In this document: positions 51,715 to 62,525 of the stretch, piece after piece
Layout of the letters: each line of letters starts with the position of its first letter
Position numbering within the stretch: position 1 is the first letter of the stretch
From: Ascarosepion bandense
Taxonomy: Eukaryota; Mollusca; Cephalopoda; Sepiida; Sepiidae
NCBI GenBank assembly: GCA_037127315.1
Contig: JBBBDQ010000227.1
Location: forward strand, 1,439,501 to 1,503,500
Length of the DNA: 64,000 bases
Reading direction: 5' to 3'
Translations under genes and position numbers: made by a program
The notes under the pieces: generated by a model
What the model was told of the DNA's origin: nothing
The model's input: the letters and a program-made list of their open reading frames with translations, nothing else
Databases searched by the model: none

Positions 51715-51925
51715 CTCGATGTATAATTGCTTCTCTGATTGCTACGATCTCCAAAAGGTTAATGCAATATCAGTTGCCATCTTCCATCTCCCTAAACCTC
51801 ATCCATCTCCCTTAAATCCCATCCATCCCATCATTTCTTCTTTATCCCCTGTACCCTGTTTTTCACTGACTGTAACCCCCTTGCGCACAAGTAGCAGTTC
51901 TGTTTTGTTTGGTGTGAAATGCTTG
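51715..51925 (+). mobile_element. LINE-J 3' end fragment
   Basis: TTGCTTCTCTGATTGCTACG, ATCTCCAAAAGGTTAATGCA, CT-rich part, TAACCCCCTTGCGCACAAGT, TTGGTGTGAAATGCTT. Confidence 0.7.
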
Positions 51926-52116
51926 TATGTTTATGACTAATATATTATGCTCTCATTACGACTGAGCTCTCTCTCGAGAGGAAAATTATAAAAACAGTTG
52001 CTACTTCGGCGATTTACGCGTTACTCTACAGTAGTGAATTGAGTGATCTCGGTGACTGGCGTGTGCATACCCCGCATATATATAACAGGCTAAAATTTCC
52101 CATCTCTCATTCCATG
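51926..52116. other. Short unassigned spacer
   Basis: Nothing recognised. Confidence 0.4.
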
Positions 52117-52251
52117 AACCTATGACTTAGGGAGTAGGGACTACGACTGTCACCAAATCGGTCGAGTTTCAATCCCGGCTGGAAGCAAATGAATATCTAG
52201 CCACACTGAAGAGCTGTGATACAGCGAAACAGGCTTATATGTGGATGACTA

Positions 52252-52258
<7 letters not shown>
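52117..52258 (+). mobile_element. SINE-B copy
   Basis: Plus-strand copy: TGACTTAGGGAGTAGGGACT (A-box region), GTCGAGTTTCAATCCCGGC (B box), GAGCTGTGATACAGCGAAAC, GGATGACTAATTTATATA end running into (TA)n. Confidence 0.78.

Positions 52259-52290
<32 letters not shown>
52256..52290. repeat. (TA)n microsatellite
   Basis: TA run at the SINE-B 3' end. Confidence 0.95.
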
Positions 52291-52292
<2 letters not shown>

Positions 52293-53265
52293 ATTAATGT
52301 GGAGGTTTGTGACATAACTGAGCAGAGTCATACTGACTTTGAAGTTTCGTGAAGAGACATTTATGATGTTCTTTCCCCGTAAGAAATTTAATTTTCATAA
52401 CAAATGAAAAAAAGAGCAATTTTTGCATTAAACATTATCACAAATCTCTCTCTATATATGTGTGTGTATGTGTGTGTATGTGTGTGCGTGTGCGTGTGTA
52501 TAATTCTTAAGCGGTAACCCACCTAGGTACTTACCAGGGCGATATGGCTTATATTCGCTGATCGTACGGAAACAGGTGTTTCAACGTTATGTGTCCTTAG
52601 GCCTCAAAGGCCTAGAGTGAGAAAAAAGAAACTATTAAATTAAAACTTGATCTAGGTAGGTCTAATAATTTTATTGTTAAAGTCAATGTAGTAGTACGTG
52701 TAAATGACTGCGGTCGAGATACGAAGGGGAAGAGCTTATCAGAACAGCTGCCTTGAAAGTTGTTACTCAAAAGACAGAGATAACCCGCATCATAGCGGCG
52801 GGAAAGTGACTCGAGTCGAGATGTCAGGTCAGGATCTGGCGGCTTTAAATTTTGCTATCAACTAAGATATCTGCCTAAGTATATATCCAACAGCGCCCGG
52901 AAAGAAATTAGCCACACTTCCAAGGGCATGTGAGTTCTGCTTGTTGACATTTATACCACGACAGACATTTCATTGTTTGCCAAGTAAGTGCAGCTTTTCA
53001 AGCATTAAATGATTCCTTCTCCGCCTAACGCATTATATTCTGTAGCACCTATGAAGTGATCGAAAGAACACGCATCACGTTGCCCAGTCATTATCTTTTC
53101 CACGATTCAAGTCAAACAAATTAATTCCTTCACAAAAGGTATCTGCAATTACTGTCGCTTGTCTACAGAGGCAAAATGGCCGACGTTAATTGTCGCCTTC
53201 GATGTCTTGCCGCACCGAGGAGAATGATTAAGAACCAGATCAGAATGATTAAGAACTGATCAGAA
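52291..53265. other. Mostly unassigned, with a LINE-J scrap and a repeat word
   Basis: 52308-52365 resembles 11159-11220 (ACTGAGCAGAGTCATACTGA, TTTGAAGTTTCGTGAAG). (TG)n occurs at 52460-52500. 52722-52860 on the minus strand is a decayed LINE-J RT-side piece (ATGTCAGGTCAGGATCTG, GGCGGGAAAGTGACTCGAGT). The rest is unrecognised. Confidence 0.5.
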
Positions 53266-53300
53266 TATATATATATATATAGATATATATATGTATGTAT

Positions 53301-53333
<33 letters not shown>

Positions 53334-53420
53334 CATATGTATATGTATATACATATATATATATTTATATATCTTTGTATGTATGTATATATATATATGT
53401 TTATATATATATATATATAT
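53266..53420. repeat. (TA)/(TATG) compound microsatellite
   Basis: TA and TATG runs interspersed with TATACATA words. Confidence 0.95.
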
Positions 53421-53989
53421 TTATATATATTAATATAAATTAATTTAATTAAATTTAAATAAATTATATGTCAGATATTTTTCCCCCAAATAAATATTTT
53501 TTTCTAAAAATCTTTTTTTCCAGTAACTTTATCCCATTTAAAAACGCTAGTTTTGTTATCACGTCCCTAACGTTTCTACGGAAATTAAATTTTTCTTTTC
53601 TTTCTTTTTCTTTTTCTTTTTCCTTTTCCTTTCTTTTTCTTTCCAATTTGTTTAACCCACGTCCCTGTCAAACACCACTTCCTATTTCTTCCTTTACCCC
53701 ACCTTCCCCTTTTTAGAGCTAGACAAAGCCAATTTTTCAAATATTTAAATTTTTCGCTTCCAACTCAATCTAAAAGTAAAGTTGTTCAAATTCTAAAAAC
53801 AGACATTGATTGCTATCTATTTATTAATCCCACCCATCTAGATTTTTCTGTGACGTAAATTTTTGAACTTCCGCCGGTAATATCTTATTTTATTTTGAGT
53901 ATTGAACGTTGCCAATTAAATGTGAAATCTCTCTTAGGTATTTCATGTAGAAATGATCATACAACGGTTTTGAACTTCAAAATTTATTT
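53421..53989. other. Unassigned, with a pyrimidine-rich tract
   Basis: A TTCTTTTTCTTTTTCC-type tract at 53590-53645. No gene supported. Confidence 0.45.
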
Positions 53990-54133
53990 TATTTTATAAT
54001 TGGCTCTGTAATTTAAATATTAATTACATTGAACCCTCCACCTTGATCATTTTTTAATATTAAAATATTAATATTAATTAGGATCAGGTCTTTGGGATTT
54101 ACCTTCCTGCTTTTCCTTTTAGATTAAAGTTTT
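53990..54133. repeat. Repeat shared with 43081-43220
   Basis: GGCTCTGTAATTTAAATATT, CATTTTTTAATATTAAAAT, TTAATTAGGATCAGGTCTTT and TTTACCTTCCTGCTTTTCC. Here it is not preceded by the palindrome. Confidence 0.8.
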
Positions 54134-54189
54134 TTTTAAATATATATATATATAGTCACTTCACGAGCAATTACTAACATTTGAGAACG

Positions 54190-55997
54190 ACTAGTTTGCT
54201 CTAATTAAAAAAAAATTAAATTCCAAAATACCACCAACGAACAACAAAAACAATGTTGCTAGACATAATCAAAGTTTGACCAATCTGACAAGACAGACAG
54301 CATTATTTTATTAATGTGAAGACATACCATAAAGTCATTCTTGGTGAAATCAAGAAAAACCATACAAAGGTGACTAGTATCTGGGGAAATATTTAAACAG
54401 GGGAGCCAAACAATACTAAGAATCTGAAAATAGATTATAGGATCCCAAATTTACATAAGCAACAGGCATTCATCACAAAGAGCATGAACACAATTTCACA
54501 AGCAACCCACGGAGATTGCTAAACCCTTAAAAAAACTGCACAGGTAGAATTAGCAAAATTATCCTTAAAAGAGCTTCTACGTTCCCGAAGAATGCCTTAG
54601 GTATGAATCAATGAAAGAACACAGTTGAGACAGTCGACTAAGGATCTGAAAATAGATTATAGGATCCCAAATTTACATAAGCAACAGGCATTCATCACAA
54701 AGAGCATGAACACAATTTCACAAGCAACCCACGTAGATTGCTAAACCCTTAAAAAAACTGCACAGGTAGAATTAGAAAATTATCCTTAAAAGGGCTTCTA
54801 CGTTCCCGAAGAATGCCTTAGGTATGAATCAATGAAAGAACACAGTTGAGACAGTTTGATATTTGGGATTTCTATTCATCACTATCTGAAAAACTCATAA
54901 CAGCAGCATTAAACTTGACTAAAAATGACGGTCCCATCAGCGACCATGAGATCAACATCATCAAACAGGCTAAAAAATCTATCTTATTTTACGATAAATG
55001 CTAGGGATCTATAAAAATCAATTCTTATTTCTGCGTCTCTGTGGGGGCGTATGATTTTGAGGCCTGTTTTTTTTATCGACCTTTTTTAGCTCTAGAATCT
55101 GAGGTATATCTTCCATTCATGCTATACCGGATTTTACCGCGACGACGGATTAATAATCTTCTGTAAAACTAGTTCACAAAAACCGGATAAACTTAGAAAG
55201 TCAATCAGTCAGTTAAGTGCCATACGTGATACACACTTGGGTGATCATGTCTCGAAAGAGACATGACTGACTGGGTAGAAGATTATCCCGCTATAACTTT
55301 CTGCTGTAGACTGGTTACCAGCCAAGTCTATAGAACCCAATCTGTCCTGTTATTTAACCCATAGCTGGAGGGAAGAGACGGATTAATACCTTTACCAAGG
55401 GTATTTGCGCGTAAGTAAACCCAAGGAATTCAACCGGAATTCGAACTCGACTCTAAGTCAGAGTCGATATTCGCTGCACCACAACGCACATCCATAAACT
55501 TAGAAAGTATCTAATCAAATTTTTCAAAGGCCACGATTTTCACATTACCACAATCATTAACGCTGAAGTCGTAAATTTTTTAGATGTTACATTTGACCTG
55601 AGTAAATGCCTGTACAAACTGTACACTTAGTACACACATAACCTTGAATACGTAAATAGAATTATCAACAACCTATATAAATCCATCCAATTATTTTTAA
55701 ATACTTACTCTAACAATAAATACATCAATGCTTTAGAAAAAAATAAACTCAACAATAGTTTAAAAACAAGGTAAGTAGAAATGAACAGAAATCATGAAAA
55801 CGTAATAATATTTGGGTTAACTCACTTTTCAGTCGTAATGTCCAAACAAATATTGGTAAATTCTTCCTTGACTTAATTCACAAACATTTCTACCATTCAA
55901 CCACATTAAAAAAAATTCAACACAAATAATGTTAGAGTCATTTATATTTGCGTTAAGAACATGGAATATATTAAAATGTCTGTTTGAAAAATGCAAA
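54190..55997 (+). mobile_element. PLE RT copy, frameshifted, with nested SINE-A
   Basis: Best Penelope-type RT in the window. In order: a degenerate KEHEHNFTSNPRRLLNP block (present twice through a 222-bp duplication, 54422-54636 and 54644-54857); motif A FDIWDFYSSLSEKL from 54855, running into NIIKQAKKSILFYDKC; a VGAYDFEAC-like block near 55050; the catalytic box FYRDDGLII with YRDD at 55135-55146; then, after the SINE, FFKGHDFHI and VVNFLDVTFDLSKCLYK (55571). A downstream frame holds NIIWF-type, TNIGKF-type and NTNNVRVIYICVKNMEYI blocks. The three main motifs lie in different frames. GIY-YIG is not seen; the copy ends at (TA)n. Confidence 0.85.
55202..55493 (-). mobile_element. SINE-A copy inserted in PLE RT
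   Basis: Full-length minus-strand SINE-A (TCAGTCAGTTAAGTGCCATA end; CTGCACCACAACGCACATCC head). Flanked by a perfect 15-bp target duplication, ATAAACTTAGAAAGT, at 55187-55201 and 55494-55508. The insertion lies about 40 bases after the YRDD box. Confidence 0.96.
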
Positions 55998-56511
55998 AAT
56001 GAAATATATATATATATATATATATATCTGTAAATTCAGATAAAACTTAGTGGGGAAATAGCAATTGTCAACATGTCATTTTAAGGCATGCATTCTTCGA
56101 CTCCTTCTAAACAGAGAATGAAGAAAATTCTAATCCCAAAGGTTAGTTTAGGTAAAGGAAAGGGTTGGGATGTATTGGTTTTCATTGGGTAGAGCAGGGG
56201 GAAGGAGTTAGGAGTAATTCTTCCTTAGTAGTGGGAGGTATGTTGCCTGATCCTAGGGTTAGCAGGGTAGGTGATGTGGAGGTAACAGCTAGGTCAACTT
56301 TTTAAAAAAATTGAAATTTTTTTATCAGGACTAACTGGGGGAACAGATAATTATTGTAATTTATATTTATTTCTATGGCGACACATACTTATGATCTCCC
56401 TTCGTTTGTTAAAGAGTACATTTTGGTCTTGAAATTTTAATTTTTTCTGTCAAACATAGAATGCACCTATCTCTTAAGCTATTAGGCGTCCTACTGTTGC
56501 CTATGAGTTTC

Positions 56512-56515
<4 letters not shown>
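55998..56515. other. Unassigned region after (TA)n
   Basis: (TA)n at 56005-56027. 56150-56310 is G-rich on the plus strand (GGGTAGAGCAGGGGGAAGGA, GATCCTAGGGTTAGCAGGGT) and unrecognised. Confidence 0.45.

Positions 56516-56517
<2 letters not shown>

Positions 56518-56569
<52 letters not shown>
56518..56569. repeat. (TA)n microsatellite
   Basis: About 26 TA units. Confidence 0.97.
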
Positions 56570-56572
<3 letters not shown>

Positions 56573-56689
56573 TTAATATTAATATTAGTTTACAGATAGA
56601 GCTCATTATATTTGTATTTTTATTTTCTTTGATTTATTCATAGGTATTTTCTGTAATTTCTTTTGTCTTCTTATGTGATAGAAGGAATA

Positions 56690-57905
56690 TTATTATTATT
56701 ATGTCATTTTTCATCATATTTCGATTTCTGCTTTGGTCTCACTACCAACCAAGTCTGCGGGGAGACCTAAGGCAGGTAGTGGCGTGTTGTTATGACTCCA
56801 TTTCATGTTTTTCTATCTTCCCTATCATCCCCAGCATTACATAGATAACATTTTCCTTAGTGTGTGGGCTGTACTTAATAAGACAATTTTTTGTATATCT
56901 CTTAAGCTGTGGTTTCCAGGGATTCTTTCAATGTGTTGTTTTGTTCCATTTTTTATCATTCCAAGTGCACCTACTATCACTGGCACAACTCTTGTTTTCA
57001 ATTTCCACATTTTTTCTATTTCAATTTCCAGGTCTTTATATTTTGACAGTTTTTCAAATTCCTTGGTTGCTATGTTACAATCCGCTGGACAAGCCATATC
57101 AATTAATAGACAAGTTTTCTCCTTCTGGTTTTTAACAATAATGTCTGGCCTGTTTGCTTCAATTTTTCTGTCTGTGTAGATGGTGTAATCCCATAGAATG
57201 GTTACATCTTCTATTTCTGTAACCGGTGCTGGATGATGTTCATACCAGTGTTTGTTTACAGCTTTTCCATAATGTTTGCACATTGCCCAATGTAAATATT
57301 GCCCAACTCTATCGTGGCGATTTTTATATTCGTTTGGGGCAAGCACAGAACAGCCTGAGATTAGGTGGTCTATTGTTTCTTGGTGTTTATCACAAAACCT
57401 GCATTTTGGATCCATATTATTATGCATAATATTTGGCTGAAAGTCTCTCGTGAAAAGACTTTGGTCTTGTGCTGCAAGTATAAATCCTTCAGTTTCAGAC
57501 TTTAATCCAGATGCACGTAACCATCGATGAGTATTAACTTTGTCAACATTGGATTTATTGGCACGTACTGGATATTGGCCATGCAGAGGTTTGTCTTGCC
57601 AGCGCTGTTTCATCTTTTCAAGAGCTTTATCTTTGGCTTTCATATTTTTTGCTGCAATAGTTGGTTCTTGGCTACTGTTTTGCTTTTCTACAGAATCTAC
57701 TAACTGTAATTCTTGTTTGTATTTACTGCCTTCTTTTATTATTGAATATTTTTTCTTTCTTTCTTCATGTTGCCTTACTAATTGTATCATCCAATCCTTT
57801 GTTGTTTCTATGTATGTTAGTAAGCCAATAGTTGTTGTCTTGTATGACAATTCCAGCTGAATAAGACCCCTTCCACCTTCTTTACGGGGTATGTATAGAC
57901 GGTCT
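56690..57905 (-). mobile_element. LINE-E: R2/R4/NeSL-type non-LTR element, C-terminal region
   Basis: Minus frame 58036-56837 (399 codons) is the longest believable transposon frame here. Residues 1-43 come from a trinucleotide repeat and are not part of the protein family. Residues 44-57 read VDRLYIPRKEGGRG. C212-x2-C215-x8-H224-x4-C229 is the C-terminal CCHC knuckle. R296-P297-D298 and D313 in LLIDMACP give the (R/K)PD-x14-D pattern of the restriction-like endonuclease. The end reads WKLKTRVVPVIVGALGMIK and RIPGNHSLRDIQK. The RT domain is absent (5' truncation). The 3' end is CCTGCCTTAGGTCTCCCCGC followed, outward, by (TAA)n. Shorter copies: 34336, 35455 and 38885. Since the frame is open, this copy is relatively young. 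Confidence 0.87.
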
Positions 57906-57907
57906 AC

Positions 57908-57992
57908 ATTATTATTATTATTATTATTATTAGTAGTAGTAGTAGTAGTAGTAGTAGTAGCATTTTTATTATTATTATTTTTATTCTTATTA
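57908..57992. repeat. (ATT)n-(AGT)n compound microsatellite
   Basis: ATT repeats, then about eight AGT units, then more ATT. It marks the 5' truncation point of LINE-E and gives poly-Asn/Thr in the fused frame. Confidence 0.95.
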
Positions 57993-58069
57993 TAATTATC
58001 ATTACTTCTGAGAGAAATTTTGTTTGAAACATACATGTATATATAAATTACTGTGTATGTAAATAAACA

Positions 58070-58120
<51 letters not shown>

Positions 58121-58918
58121 ATATGTATGAATACATATATTTGTTATCTCTTTATTGTTTTATTTGTTATTATTATTATTATATTTTAGATTATTACTAT
58201 CTATTATTAGTATTACTCGCATTTTAGATAAAATTTAGGATTGTATTTTAATAAATTATATTTCCCTATTGAAAGTTATTATTTTAACTCTAGTTAGTAT
58301 ACATTACTACTAGTGGTTATAATGTAATTTAGGTTAGGATATATAATTTATTTTCACCATAAATATTCCCTATAGAAGGTATATTTTAATTTAAGGGTAA
58401 AAATCCCTTGTAACGTTTCTAAGAATGAATTATATACGTCTGTTTCGATGTAGCGTTTTTTGTTTTTTATTTTTAAATATTATTTTTTTATTTTTTTATT
58501 ATTTTTTTATTTTTTATTATTTAAATTTCATAGTTAAATTTTTCCAGGTTTTTCTATGAAAACAGTTTCGTGCTACGGTATTTCCTGTTATTGTATTTCT
58601 TTGTCCTTTCTTTTTCTCTTCTTGCATTCCATTCTGTTTTTTCTGCTTCCCTTTTTTTCTTTTCCACCCTTTTTCTTTTTTCTCCCTTTTTCTTTTTCAA
58701 GTTTTTTCTCTTCTTTGCATTAATCAATCGTCTATCTTTTCTTTATCCTCGCTTTCCTCTTTCTTTGGGGTTCTTTTTCGAATGAGCGAGAAATTTTCGT
58801 AAGTAATCGTTACAACTGTCTGTTCTAATATGGACATGTGAGCGTCTATGTAAAATTAAATAAAAGAGATGAAATTTTTTGTTGGGGTGATATTTTGATT
58901 ACCTACTGTTGTACCATT
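57993..58918. other. A+T-rich region with TC-rich tract
   Basis: (TA)n at 58074-58110 with TGTG. A T-rich stretch with TTTTTATT words at 58470-58525. A pyrimidine-rich stretch at 58600-58780. No gene supported. Confidence 0.5.
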
Positions 58919-58969
58919 TGGATCTGACGAGCCATAGTAACATCAAAGCGGTGAAATATGTATTATCCA
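58919..58969 (+). ncRNA. Candidate hammerhead-like ribozyme
   Basis: Stem I TGGAT (58919-58923) pairs with ATCCA (58965-58969). Core CTGACGA (58924-58930) fits CUGANGA. GCC (58931-58933) pairs with GGT (58950-58952, one G-U). GAAA follows at 58953-58956, then TATGTA giving a GTA cleavage-type triplet with a minimal stem III. Two unpaired bases separate the triplet from stem I. All core elements are in the right order; activity is unproven. Confidence 0.4.
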
Positions 58970-59096
58970 TAGTAATAATCAAAAATCCTTTATAAATTAT
59001 ATTACTCTGTTAAATTAAATATATGCATTTAACATCGAGTTCTCTTGAGTTCGTCTCTTTTGGAATTTATCTGGATTACAAACCAAGTGTGCTATG

Positions 59097-59143
<47 letters not shown>

Positions 59144-59229
59144 CATACATCGACGACTGTTTTTATTAACACCTGAATAAAAATACTATACATGTATGTA
59201 CCCTCATATGTATGCTGATTAAATTCACG

Positions 59230-59285
<56 letters not shown>

Positions 59286-59929
59286 GGGGGGTGTGTGTGT
59301 GTTTGGGTGAATATACTGTTTATTCTCGGCAGTATTTTCTGTTCTATACAAGTTTTATTAAACTCTATCCGCAACATAAAGGCTGGTAACAGAAAATATA
59401 ATTCCCCTATCCACATGCGAAATAGCATAAAAATAATGGCAGCATTATTAATTTCTTTTTAAAGTGCCAATACTCAATAGCATGAACTATGAACACGGCC
59501 ACAAAGTGCAGACCGTTTTTAGAGAGTTTTTCTAGAATTTTAGATACATATATAAAAAATATATTCAATGAAAAGTCTTTCAGAATGGGTAAATGTATAA
59601 ATGAAAGCGACAATTTCTATATAATAAAAAAAAATTACATCGAATGAAAAATTTAAAATCCAATAAATGCTTAACCGCAGTACATTTTCAGTCGCTTTAA
59701 TTGAAACGTGTGAGTAATATCTACCTATATATATATATATACATTGAGATATATATATATATTTGAATCTGAGTTATTTCAGCAAACTAAGTTAAGACTT
59801 TCTGTATCTACAGGCGTTTTAACTTACTTCCAAATAAAAAATATTCAAAACTTCCACAATATAAATGCATTGAACACTTTTTAATACAACTGCGTACTGG
59901 TAAAATTTAATCATGATCCAAAAATTAGC

Positions 59930-59963
<34 letters not shown>

Positions 59964-60012
59964 CGAGAGAGAGAGAGCGCACCTGCGTGTGTTTCTATGT
60001 CTGTAAGTGTGT
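58970..60012. other. Unassigned, with (TA)n and (GA)n tracts
   Basis: (TA)n at 59099-59138 and 59234-59274 followed by (TG)n; (TA)n around 59727-59762; (TA)n then (GA)n at 59931-59980. 59290-59700 is A+T-rich, no gene recognised. Confidence 0.5.
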
Positions 60013-60475
60013 ATATACCGGGTGCAATTAGTAAATTGTCACCATTTCATCATTTCGCGTATGCACGTTGTTTTTTTTATTTTCTCTTCTGCCCAGTGTA
60101 GTTGGGCTAGTTGGACATTGCCTGTCAAAAGTAGGCGCAACATGACGCAATTTACTCCGCCAGAAATTTAACAATGGCATGCTATCCTGCCTAGCATTCG
60201 CGCCCGCAGCTCTAGTATGAACATTTCAGAATGTAGGGGAGTCAATCTAAGGACAGTGCAGAGGATTTGAAAAGAGATGGATGAATCCAATGCCGATTGC
60301 GAATCTGTTTGGTGCAATCACTGGTGATATCTCCTTTCATCTTTCCACGGGACCTCAAACTCAACGCTGAGACCTACATGACCTGTGTCATAAGAATAGC
60401 TTTTGGAAAATCCTACGCCTGTAAATCGGACTTCTTTGCGTCATGCCTCACAGGCCGACTCATGACTGACTGACA
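60013..60475 (+). mobile_element. mariner-like transposon, deleted remnant
   Basis: Starts near TATACCGGGTGCAATTAGTA. At about 60230-60290 it reads RGVNLRTVQRI*KEMDESNA, the helix-turn-helix of a mariner-type transposase with a stop. After a deletion, 60345-60400 reads GDLKLNAETYMTCV, matching the FF..GL.VNAE.Y..VL block next to the catalytic region. Catalytic aspartates are not visible. Confidence 0.62.
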
Positions 60476-60608
60476 GGCACTTTTTCGACCACATCACCTC
60501 TTAAATATGTCCACCTATACTATTTTATATGGGGTGCATTTGAGCTAGAGATCTATAAAACTCCATGTAACATCAACGATAAACATAAGGCAAGAATTAT
60601 GGAAACAT

Positions 60609-60915
60609 ATGTGCGTTGTGGTACAGTGGATATCGGCTCGGAACGAGAAACCGGGGAGCCGAGTTCGAATTCCAGTTGAATTCTTTGCATTCAGTTACGT
60701 GCAAATACCAATGGGAAAGGTATTAATCCGTCTATTCCTTCCAGTTATGGGTTAAATAGCAGGACAGATTGGGTTCGATAGCCTTGGTCAGCAATCAGTC
60801 TACCGCAGAAAGCAATGGCAACCTACTGCGGCATAATCTTCTTCCCAGTCAGTCATGTCTCTTTCGAGACATGATCGTCCAAGCGTGCATCACGTATGGC
60901 ACTTAACTGACTGAC
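60609..60915 (+). mobile_element. SINE-A copy, full-length
   Basis: Head ATGTGCGTTGTGGTACAGTG, B box GAGTTCGAATTCCAG, GGTATTAATCCGTCTATTCC, CTCTTTCGAGACATGATCGT, end GGCACTTAACTGACTGAC. One of the best preserved copies. Confidence 0.95.
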
Positions 60916-61081
60916 ACCAACTTAATTAAGCAGACCGTCCAGAAGAGATGCAGGAGGTTCCACATGTTAGACAGAATTTTTAACATTTAGTTATTCAACT
61001 GCCTAATTCACACATACACTCACACACTAACTCACACGCACACCATCACACACTAACTCACTAACTCATACACACACTCAC

Positions 61082-61118
<37 letters not shown>

Positions 61119-61329
61119 TATTTATTTGGAAAGCAGTAGTTTATTCTATAATTTTTTATAATTCATTTATGTTTTCTTACTTCCGGTACATATTTAAACA
61201 GATTTCTCATCTGAGTACTTTATACCTTAATATATATTATTAAATTTAGCCATAGCACAAATCTTTTCTTGTGAAGACACAAGAAGCCATATTTGAAAAT
61301 TACATAACGTCATAATATTCTATAACGAA
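60916..61329. other. Unassigned, with (CA) and (TA)n tracts
   Basis: ACACACTAACTCACAC-type words at 61010-61085, (TA)n at 61087-61114. No gene supported. Confidence 0.5.
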
Positions 61330-62215
61330 CTTATCAAGAATAAACAAACACTAATCAACAATAATCTACCTAACAACGTTGTCGACAAAAAATTAAATTT
61401 AGCCTTAAATAAATTTTCAAAAAAACTTTACCCTTCTCGACGCAAACAAAAATCAACCTACCATTAACTTAACCTATCGTAACCGAATTCACCCTAATTT
61501 TAAACAAGATGAAAAAGCAATTAAAAACATAATTATATAATAATATAATACAGATCATTCAGTCAGTTAATTGCCATACGTGGTACACGCTTGGGCGATC
61601 ATGTCTCGAAAGAGACATGACTGACTGGGCAGAAGATTATCCCGCAGTAGTTTGCCATTGCTTTCTGTGGTAGACTGGTTGCCGACCAAGGCTATAGAAT
61701 CCAATCTGTCCTATTATTTAACCCATAACTGGAAGGTATATAAGGAATAGACGGAATATCATTCAATGATCCTAAAAAACACCTAGGATTTATTGTCTAC
61801 TATGAAACGATTGCAAGATCCAACTTAATTATCACAAATAACACCGGACTCATGCCCCACCCATGTAAAAATAATGTCTATTAATTCTCATGCCCTTTGG
61901 AAGATTGCATCTCCAACATTAATAATCAAAAAGCAACATTAAATACTTACATTAGGTACACATGCGACACACTCTCACGCAAATCGATCTGTTGAAACTT
62001 TTTAAAATCCGTGCACCAATCGACCAACCCATCATGAACGACCAAAATGTAACTATAAATATGAGACAAATATTAATTGACAATACACAAAATACTGTGT
62101 AGCAGCAGTTGTGGCAAAAACAAACCTTTAAAACGTTCTAGAAGCTGTTATTATAAAAAATTGACCAACATTAAATGAGGTATCATTCACCGCAGAAGAT
62201 ACTATCTTGTAGTGC
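61330..62215 (+). mobile_element. PLE copy, different lineage, with nested SINE
   Basis: 61330-61560 reads LIKNKQTLINNNLPNNVVDK, a serial block typical of PLE-like RT C-termini, then a degenerate HINL..YRNRIHPNFKQDEKAI region. After the SINE, 61760-62000 reads NDPKKHLGFIVYYETIARSN, HPCKNNVY*FSCPLEDC and TYIRYTCDTLSRK, a GIY-YIG-type endonuclease in which the YIG glycine is changed (YIR). Stops throughout. Confidence 0.72.
61562..61757 (-). mobile_element. SINE-A copy, head-truncated, in PLE
   Basis: GTCAGTTAATTGCCATACGT end, CGAAAGAGACATGACTGACT, CCGACCAAGGCTATAGAATC, ending at AACTGGAAGG before the tRNA-like head. Flanked by ATCATTCA at 61554-61561 and 61758-61765, an 8-bp target duplication. 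Confidence 0.88.
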
Positions 62216-62221
62216 ATAATT

Positions 62222-62525
62222 CAGTCAGTTAAAATGCCATACGTGATACACGCTTGGGCGATCATGTCTAGAAAGAGACATGACTGACTGGGAAGAAGAT
62301 TATCCCGCAGTAGGTTGCCATTGTTTTCTGCGGTAGACTGGTTGCCGACCAAGGCTATAGAACCCAATGTCCTGCTATTTAAACCATAACTGGAGGGAAG
62401 AGACGGATTAATACCTTTCCCAAGGGTATTTGCGCGTAAGTGAATACAATGGATTCAACTGGAATTCGAACTCGGCTCTCCGGTTTTTCGTTCCAAGCCG
62501 ATATCTACTGTACCACAACGTACAT
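62222..62525 (-). mobile_element. SINE-A copy, full-length
   Basis: TCAGTCAGTTAAAATGCCAT end, TAGAAAGAGACATGACTGAC, GCGGTAGACTGGTTGCCGAC, B box GGAATTCGAACTCGG, head CTGTACCACAACGTACAT. Confidence 0.93.

Noticed and set aside
53589..53645. Polypyrimidine tract as a 3' splice signal or promoter
   Set aside because: It is a simple-sequence run with no flanking exon or conserved element.
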